Shown here: piece by piece, positions 59,602-64,000 of the stretch
How the letters are laid out: the number at the start of each line of letters is the position of its first letter
How positions within the stretch are numbered: position 1 is the first letter of the stretch
DNA from: Actinomyces qiguomingii
GTDB lineage: Bacteria; Actinomycetota; Actinomycetes; Actinomycetales; Actinomycetaceae
Direction of reading: 5' to 3'
DNA length: 64,000 bases
Assembly: GCF_004102025.1 (NCBI RefSeq)
Contig: NZ_CP025228.1
Location: forward strand, 2,294,001-2,358,000
Position numbers and translations under genes: made by a program
Notes under the pieces: model-generated
The model's input: only the letters and a program-made list of their open reading frames with translations
Database searches by the model: none
What the model was told of the DNA's origin: nothing

Positions 59602-60510
59602 TCACACCTGGTGCTGCGCCCGGGCGCTGGCGTACAGGCAGATGGCGGCGGCGGAGGCGACGTTCAGGGACTCTGCCATTCCGTAGATCGGGATCGAGAC
59701 CACCGTGTCCGCCACGTCCAAGGCCGCAGGCGCCAGCCCACGGGCCTCGTTGCCCAGCAGCCAGGCCGACGGCTCGCCGAGCCCCGCTTCGGCGTCGAAC
59801 AGGCTCACAGTGCCGTGCCCGTCGGCGGCCAGCAGCCTCAGCCCCGCCGCCCGCAGTGCGTGCACGGCCTCCTCCAACGTGACACCGGCCAGCACCGGCA
59901 GGTGGAACAGGGAGCCGGCCGTGGCGCGCACGACCTTCGGGTTCGTCGGATCCACGCCGCCCTTTACCAGCACCACGGCGTCGGCGCCGGCGGCGTCAGC
60001 GGCGCGAATGATGGTGCCGGCATTGCCGGGGTCCTGGGCCTCGGTCAACACCGCCACCAGGCGCGCTCCGGAGAGGGCCGTCTCCAGGACCGAGCCTGAG
60101 AAGGCGTCGGCCTCGCGCGCGGCGTCGCTCTCCGTCACGGGTGCGGCAGCCTCCGCCCCTCCCCCACTGGCCCCAGGCTGCGGTCGGGCCGCCACGGCAT
60201 CGGTCCTCACCACGGCGAGCACCCCCTGGGCATCGGCGCTCATGGCCGCCATGACCTCGGGGGTAACCAGGTGGATGTACAGGCCCGCCCGCGCGGCAGC
60301 TTCAGCAATATCGGCGTGCGCCCGGGCCGCCTGCTCAGTGAAGTAGACATCCAGCACATGCCCGGCGGCGCAGCGGACAGCCTCACGCACGCCCTGAGGC
60401 CCCTCCACCAGGAAGCGCCGGTACTTGCTGCGGGCGGTGCGGCGGGCCAACCCTGCCACCCGAGTGATGCGGGTAGCAGCTGGGTTGTCCAGGATCGCGC
60501 TCGTGCTCAT
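59602..60510 (-). CDS. TrmH/SpoU-family RNA 2'-O-methyltransferase
   Basis: This 302-residue protein has an N-terminal L30e-like substrate-binding part (KYRRFLVEGPQGVREAV) and a C-terminal SPOUT knot with the three motifs NAGTIIRAADAAG, WLLGNEARGL and IPIYGMAESLNVASAAAICL. A low-complexity insert of about 40 Ala/Gly-rich residues (about 108-145) separates them. The likely target is rRNA ribose. Its stop codon is one base from the stop codon of the convergent TIR-NACHT gene. Confidence 0.92.
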   Translation of the reverse strand: MSTSAILDNPAATRITRVAGLARRTARSKYRRFLVEGPQGVREAVRCAAGHVLDVYFTEQAARAHADIAEAAARAGLYIHLVTPEVMAAMSADAQGVLAVVRTDAVAARPQPGASGGGAEAAAPVTESDAAREADAFSGSVLETALSGARLVAVLTEAQDPGNAGTIIRAADAAGADAVVLVKGGVDPTNPKVVRATAGSLFHLPVLAGVTLEEAVHALRAAGLRLLAADGHGTVSLFDAEAGLGEPSAWLLGNEARGLAPAALDVADTVVSIPIYGMAESLNVASAAAICLYASARAQHQV

Positions 60511-60649
60511 GGCCGCAGATTACCGGCCGTACAAGACCGACCCCCGCAACCGGGCCACGCCGTCGGGGCGGGGCTTGATTGCGGAGGTCGGCTCGAAATG
60601 CAGGCCGCACGTAGCGACCGATGCGCCCAACCGGCGGGCGCCGACGGGC

Positions 60650-61030
60650 TCAGGCCTTGGGGGCGTTGACGTCCGCGGGCAGAGCCTTGCGAGCGGTGTC
60701 CACCAGCGCCTTGAAGGCAGCGGGCTCGTTGACGGCCAGCTCAGCGAGCATGCGGCGGTCCACCTCAACCCCGGCCAGGCCCAGGCCCTGCATGAACCGG
60801 TTGTAGGTCATGCCCTCGGCGCGGGCGGCGGCGTTGATACGCTGGATCCACAGGCGACGGAAGTCGCCCTTGCGGGCGCGGCGGTCGCGGAAGGCGTACA
60901 CGCCGGAGTGGGTGACCTGCTCCTTCGCCTTGCGGTACAGGCGGGAGCGCTGCCCGCGGTAGCCGGAGGCGCGCTCGAGTACGGTACGACGCTTCTTCTG
61001 GGCGTTAACAGCCCGCTTCACACGTGCCAT
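60650..61030 (-). CDS. rplT: 50S ribosomal protein L20
   Basis: The 126-residue L20 has the signature [15 protein letters not shown] and [20 protein letters not shown], a normal length, and sits at the end of infC-rpmI-rplT. It binds 23S rRNA and, in many bacteria, represses this operon through the leader. Confidence 0.97.
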   Translation of the reverse strand: MARVKRAVNAQKKRRTVLERASGYRGQRSRLYRKAKEQVTHSGVYAFRDRRARKGDFRRLWIQRINAAARAEGMTYNRFMQGLGLAGVEVDRRMLAELAVNEPAAFKALVDTARKALPADVNAPKA

Positions 61031-61060
61031 GTGATGACTCCTTGTTGTGTTGTGGGCCGG

Positions 61061-61255
61061 TCAGCGACCGAGCAGCCTCTTGACCTGGCGGGTGTCGGCC
61101 GGGGCGACGACCTGGTCCTTGGACAGCCTGCGCTTGCGGCGGGAGGACTTGACCTCCAGCAGGTGGCGCTTGCCGGCCCGTTCGCGCATCAGCTTTCCGC
61201 TCCCGGTGACCCGGAAGCGCTTCTTGGCACCGGAGTGCGTCTTGTTCTTGGGCAT
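61061..61255 (-). CDS. rpmI: 50S ribosomal protein L35
   Basis: The 64-residue protein begins [20 protein letters not shown], the universal L35 N-terminus. It is 30 nt upstream of rplT in the conserved order. Confidence 0.97.
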   Translation of the reverse strand: MPKNKTHSGAKKRFRVTGSGKLMRERAGKRHLLEVKSSRRKRRLSKDQVVAPADTRQVKRLLGR

Positions 61256-61373
61256 GTTAATTTCCTCTTCTCGGTCCCCGGCACCTGTTGGAGTCGGGGG
61301 CTGGTGACCTCGTCATGGTGACGGGGTTGGGTCTGTCGTGTCACGCCGACGGCGGCCCGCTGCTCGGACGCTG

Positions 61374-62021
61374 TCAGTCGCCCTCGGTGGTCGCCTCGGT
61401 GGCTTTCGGCTCCGCCTTGGCCTCACGGGCCGCCCGGGCTGCCTGTTTCTCGGCGCGGCGGCTCGCACGCGCCGCCTCACGGCGACGACGCTGGTCGGAC
61501 TTGACCTCGGCCTTCTTACGGGTGGGAGCCAGAACCATGACCATATTGCGGCCGTCCTGGCGGGGATGGGATTCGATGTTGCCCAGCTCGGAGACCTCCT
61601 CCGCCACACGCTGCAGCAGCCGGATGCCCAACTCCGGGCGGGACTGCTCGCGCCCACGGAAGCGAACGATGCACTTGACCTTGTCCCCGCCCTTGAGAAA
61701 ACGCTGAACGTGGCCCATCTTGGTGGCGTAGTCGTGCTCGTCGATCTTGGGACGGAACTGGATCTCCTTGAGCTGAGTGTTGGCCTGGTTGCGCCGGGCG
61801 TCGCGTGCCTTCATGGCCGACTCGTACTTGAACTTGCCGTAGTCCATGAGCCGGCACACCGGGGGGCGTGCGTCGGGGGCGACCTCAACGAGGTCGAGGC
61901 CTGCCTCTTCGGCCAGGCGGAGGGCGTCCTCCACCCGGACAATGCCGACCTGCTCACCGCTGGGGCCGACCAGTCGCACCTCGGGGACGCGGATCCGTTC
62001 GTTGATACGGGGCTCGCTGAT
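61374..62021 (-). CDS. infC: Translation initiation factor IF-3, with apparent ATC start codon
   Basis: The 215-residue IF-3 has the N-domain ([34 protein letters not shown]) and C-domain ([36 protein letters not shown]). Between the in-frame TGA at 62033-62031 and the GTG at 61979 there is no ATG, GTG or TTG, yet the conserved [13 protein letters not shown] lies there. The codon before SEPR is ATC (62021-62019), with GAGGA 6 nt upstream. IF-3 genes are known for AUU/AUC starts that allow IF-3 to limit its own synthesis. An Arg/Ala-rich C-terminal tail of about 35 residues is also present. Confidence 0.9.
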   Translation of the reverse strand: MSEPRINERIRVPEVRLVGPSGEQVGIVRVEDALRLAEEAGLDLVEVAPDARPPVCRLMDYGKFKYESAMKARDARRNQANTQLKEIQFRPKIDEHDYATKMGHVQRFLKGGDKVKCIVRFRGREQSRPELGIRLLQRVAEEVSELGNIESHPRQDGRNMVMVLAPTRKKAEVKSDQRRRREAARASRRAEKQAARAAREAKAEPKATEATTEGD

Positions 62022-62250
62022 GACTGTTCCTCACTCTTGGAAGCGGCGACCGCCGCAACGAAGAAGGCCTTCGCCGCGTTTCGCGCACGAAGGCCTCTCA
62101 TGTGCTCTTGCGAGCACAGCCACAGCCGCCTGAGACGGCCGCGACCGCGAGGAAACTCCTCGCATTACCCGGCCCCTTGAGGGACCCAGGTGGGATTTCT
62201 CCGCTTGCGCGCCGGAGACATGCCTCCGGCCGGTCGGTGGCAGTTTAGCA
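62022..62250 (-). promoter_or_regulatory. infC operon promoter and structured leader
   Basis: TGCTAAACT, an extended -10 (62250-62242), suggests transcription start near 62235. The leader of about 210 nt then carries three perfect hairpins: 62163-62147 (7 bp), 62118-62101 (7 bp) and 62096-62065 (9 bp, AGGCCTTCG arms). The last is followed by the T-rich TCTTCGTT and lies just before the ribosome-binding site, like an attenuator. A further 7-bp hairpin (62211-62230) lies near the 5' end. Leader control by L20 or IF-3 is inferred. Confidence 0.5.
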
Positions 62251-62318
62251 GCCCCACTGTGCCACGTGCCGACCACCACCACCGAGAAGAAAGTGAATAT
62301 GACCATACACGCCCGCCG

Positions 62319-63158
62319 TCAGGCAGGAACGGGGCAAAGCTCAACGGTGTCGATGAACTCGCCCCAGGCCGGGTTGACCATTACGTACTGGCACTGCTCC
62401 AGCGCGGCAGCCACGGCAGGCGTGCCAGCGGAGGCGTCGACCCGGATGAATACGCGCAACTCCGCCTGCTCCCCTGGGGCGAAGGCCACGCCGGTGACCC
62501 CTTTAACAGCGCCGAGCTGCGAGGCCACTTCGGCCTGAACCGGCTCGTTGCGCCAGGAGGGGATCCATTCCTCTCCGCCGGCCAGGGCCACCACGGCGGG
62601 TCGGGGCAGGCGCAGATCGCGGGTGCCCGCATCCAGCACCCACAGCTGATCAGTCTGGGCACAGGCGACCTGGGCGGCGCGCTGCGGAGTGACCGGAACG
62701 GGGCGCACGTCCGCTCGCCAGGCCGCGACGGCGGCCGCGGAGGTGAACACCGGCAGGGCCAGATGGCCGTCATCGAGCCGCACGGCCAGTTCTGCGGCGT
62801 CCTGCGCGGCGTCGGCCGTGTGCGGTTCATGTACCGGGACAGCGGACGCTGCCTCCCCCAGGCGCAGTTGAGTGGGTCCCCCGACGGCGTGTGCCGCTAC
62901 GGGCACTATCAGTCGGCTTGCCGTCAGTGCGGCGAGCAGCCGGTCCAGGTACTCGTGGTGCGGCAAGTCCTGCTCCGCAAGTGCTGCCACGACGGCGGGG
63001 TCGGCGGAGCCGTCATCCTTGGAGAAGGGAGTGGGGGCTGCCAGCAGCCGCTCCAAACGGCCGCGGGCGGCCATCGCCGCCGCTGCCTGCAGATCATCAG
63101 GCAGCTGCGAACGCGCAGAGTTGTTGGAATACTCCGGGTTTCCAGGGGTCTGAGACAT
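62319..63158 (-). CDS. SseB-family protein
   Basis: The 279-residue protein has two SseB-like N-terminal-type domains, with RLERLLAAPTPFSKDDGSAD near residue 34 and LPVFTSAAAVAAWRADVRPV near residue 135. A C-terminal part follows with LRVFIRVDASAGTPAVAAAL. Actinobacterial SseB-family proteins regularly sit beside hisA/priA; their function is unknown. It is 6 nt downstream of priA. Confidence 0.83.
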   Translation of the reverse strand: MSQTPGNPEYSNNSARSQLPDDLQAAAAMAARGRLERLLAAPTPFSKDDGSADPAVVAALAEQDLPHHEYLDRLLAALTASRLIVPVAAHAVGGPTQLRLGEAASAVPVHEPHTADAAQDAAELAVRLDDGHLALPVFTSAAAVAAWRADVRPVPVTPQRAAQVACAQTDQLWVLDAGTRDLRLPRPAVVALAGGEEWIPSWRNEPVQAEVASQLGAVKGVTGVAFAPGEQAELRVFIRVDASAGTPAVAAALEQCQYVMVNPAWGEFIDTVELCPVPA

Positions 63159-63164
63159 GGGCTA

Positions 63165-63905
63165 TCACGCTCCGGACCGGGAGTCCTCGCCACGGCTGAC
63201 GGCCAGCGCCTCCTGGAGTGTGAAATTCCCGTTGTACAACGCCTTGCCGACGATCGCCCCCTCCAGACCGTAGTGCTCCAGGCGGCTAAGGGCGCGCAGG
63301 TCGTCCAGGTGGGCGATGCCGCCGGAGGCAACCACGGGAGCGGAGGTGCGCTCACACACCCTGCGCAGCAGCTCGATATTGGGGCCCATGAGGGTGCCGT
63401 CCTTGGTGACGTCGGTGACCACGTAGCGGGCGCACCCGGCGTCATCCAGGCGGTTGAGCGTCTCCCACAGATCACCACCCTCCTTGGTCCAGCCGCGAGC
63501 GGCCAAGGTGTTTCCGCGCACGTCCAGACCAACAGCGATCTTGTCTCCGTGTTCGGCGATCACCCGTTCGGTCCAGGCCGGGTCCTCCAGGGCGGCGGTG
63601 CCAAGGTTCACGCGCGCAGCACCGGCGGCCAGGGCGCGCTCCAAAGAGGCGTCGTCGCGAATGCCGCCGGACAGCTCCACGTTCACCTCCACCTCGCCGA
63701 CGATACGGGCCAGCAGCGAGGCGTTAGTGCCACGTCCGAAGGCCGCATCCAGATCCACCAGGTGAATCCACTGGGCACCGGCCACAGCCCAGTCCCGGGC
63801 CGCATCAATGGGGTTGCCGTAATCGGTTTCGCTTCCGGCCTCGCCCCGCAGCAGCCGGACGGCCTTCCCGTAGGCAACGTCTACGGCAGGTAGAAGAGTA
63901 AGCAT
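63165..63905 (-). CDS. priA: PriA: bifunctional HisA / phosphoribosylanthranilate isomerase
   Basis: This 246-residue TIM barrel begins [20 protein letters not shown] with the first catalytic Asp and contains [34 protein letters not shown] and the second catalytic Asp in [15 protein letters not shown]. It isomerises ProFAR in histidine synthesis. In actinobacteria this enzyme usually also replaces TrpF, which is assumed here, not shown. The ATG at 63905 has AAGGAG upstream. Confidence 0.9.
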   Translation of the reverse strand: MLTLLPAVDVAYGKAVRLLRGEAGSETDYGNPIDAARDWAVAGAQWIHLVDLDAAFGRGTNASLLARIVGEVEVNVELSGGIRDDASLERALAAGAARVNLGTAALEDPAWTERVIAEHGDKIAVGLDVRGNTLAARGWTKEGGDLWETLNRLDDAGCARYVVTDVTKDGTLMGPNIELLRRVCERTSAPVVASGGIAHLDDLRALSRLEHYGLEGAIVGKALYNGNFTLQEALAVSRGEDSRSGA

Positions 63906-63927
63906 GGGCGGTCTCCTTGGAGTGGCG

Positions 63928-63950
63928 GCTGCGCGCACGGTGCGCGCAGC
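63928..63950 (-). terminator. 10-bp hairpin between hisH and priA
   Basis: GCTGCGCGCA (63928-63937) pairs with TGCGCGCAGC (63941-63950) across 3 nt, between the hisH stop codon and the priA ribosome-binding site. No T-tract follows. It could reduce read-through within the his operon. Confidence 0.5.
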
Positions 63951-63957
63951 ACAGGGT

Positions 63958-64000
63958 TCAGAGGGTGGTCAACCAGTTACGCAGCAGCTGTGCACCGGCG
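63958..64000 (-). CDS. hisH: Imidazole glycerol phosphate synthase subunit HisH, C-terminal end only
   Basis: Only the last 13-14 codons are inside the window; they read [13 protein letters not shown] then [11 protein letters not shown] is the usual HisH C-terminus, and hisH precedes hisA/priA in actinobacterial his operons. Confidence 0.75.
   Translation of the reverse strand, partial: AGAQLLRNWLTTL

Overview
This is a high-GC actinobacterial chromosome segment. The best fit is Actinomycetaceae (Actinomyces-like), judged from: the linked argCJBD-argR-argG/argH set, a PriA-type HisA, polyphosphate glucokinase, a myo-inositol-phosphate synthase gene, many genes fused by 4-nt ATGA/GTGA overlaps, several apparently leaderless promoters, and the sequence of the rRNA genes. 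The genus is an inference.

Layout. 1-3.5 kb: 5'-truncated view of an NSS-family sodium symporter, deoD, a NifX-like protein and ppgK. 3.6-9.5 kb: one rRNA operon on the minus strand (16S-23S-5S, no tRNA in either spacer), driven by two tandem TTGACC-N17-TAAA(G/A/T)T promoters. 9.6-13 kb: tyrS and a coupled three-gene cassette (Mpg-type glycosylase, methyltransferase, MagIII-like HhH glycosylase). 13-22.5 kb: arginine biosynthesis, argCJBDR-argG then argH, with an O-antigen-ligase-like gene inserted between argG and argH and no argF. 22.6-26.9 kb: flavodoxin-like protein and pheST. 27-33.2 kb: a duplicated MerR/ABC-exporter locus (MerR-ATPase-permease, then MerR-permease). 33.2-37.4 kb: MarR with a divergent membrane protein, a Phd/VapC toxin-antitoxin pair, an ino1 gene with an in-frame TAG, and TetR plus a small membrane protein. 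37.4-44.8 kb: a tightly coupled SWIM / DUF5691 / MoxR-AAA / DUF5682 / VWA operon resembling the E. coli yehLMPQ set. 45-49.7 kb: TetR and a divergent membrane gene, then a GluABCD-like polar amino-acid ABC importer preceded by a 9-codon reading frame, MRMCCCCCC, which looks like a cysteine-responsive attenuator.

50-59.6 kb is the most unusual part: four co-directional overlapping genes that look like an immune/conflict locus. They are a two-TIR plus SLOG protein, two stand-alone TIR proteins, and a giant TIR-NACHT-pentapeptide-WD40 protein. The last gene is interrupted twice: by a frameshift at a (TA)6 tract, and by a 1448-bp ISL3-family element with a precise 8-bp target duplication. Removing both restores one reading frame of about 1520 codons with sixteen WD40-like repeats of about 40 residues.

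59.6-64 kb returns to housekeeping genes: an SpoU methyltransferase, rplT-rpmI-infC (infC apparently starts at ATC), an SseB-family protein, priA and the end of hisH. All boundaries, families and motifs were read by eye from the sequence; no database search was made.
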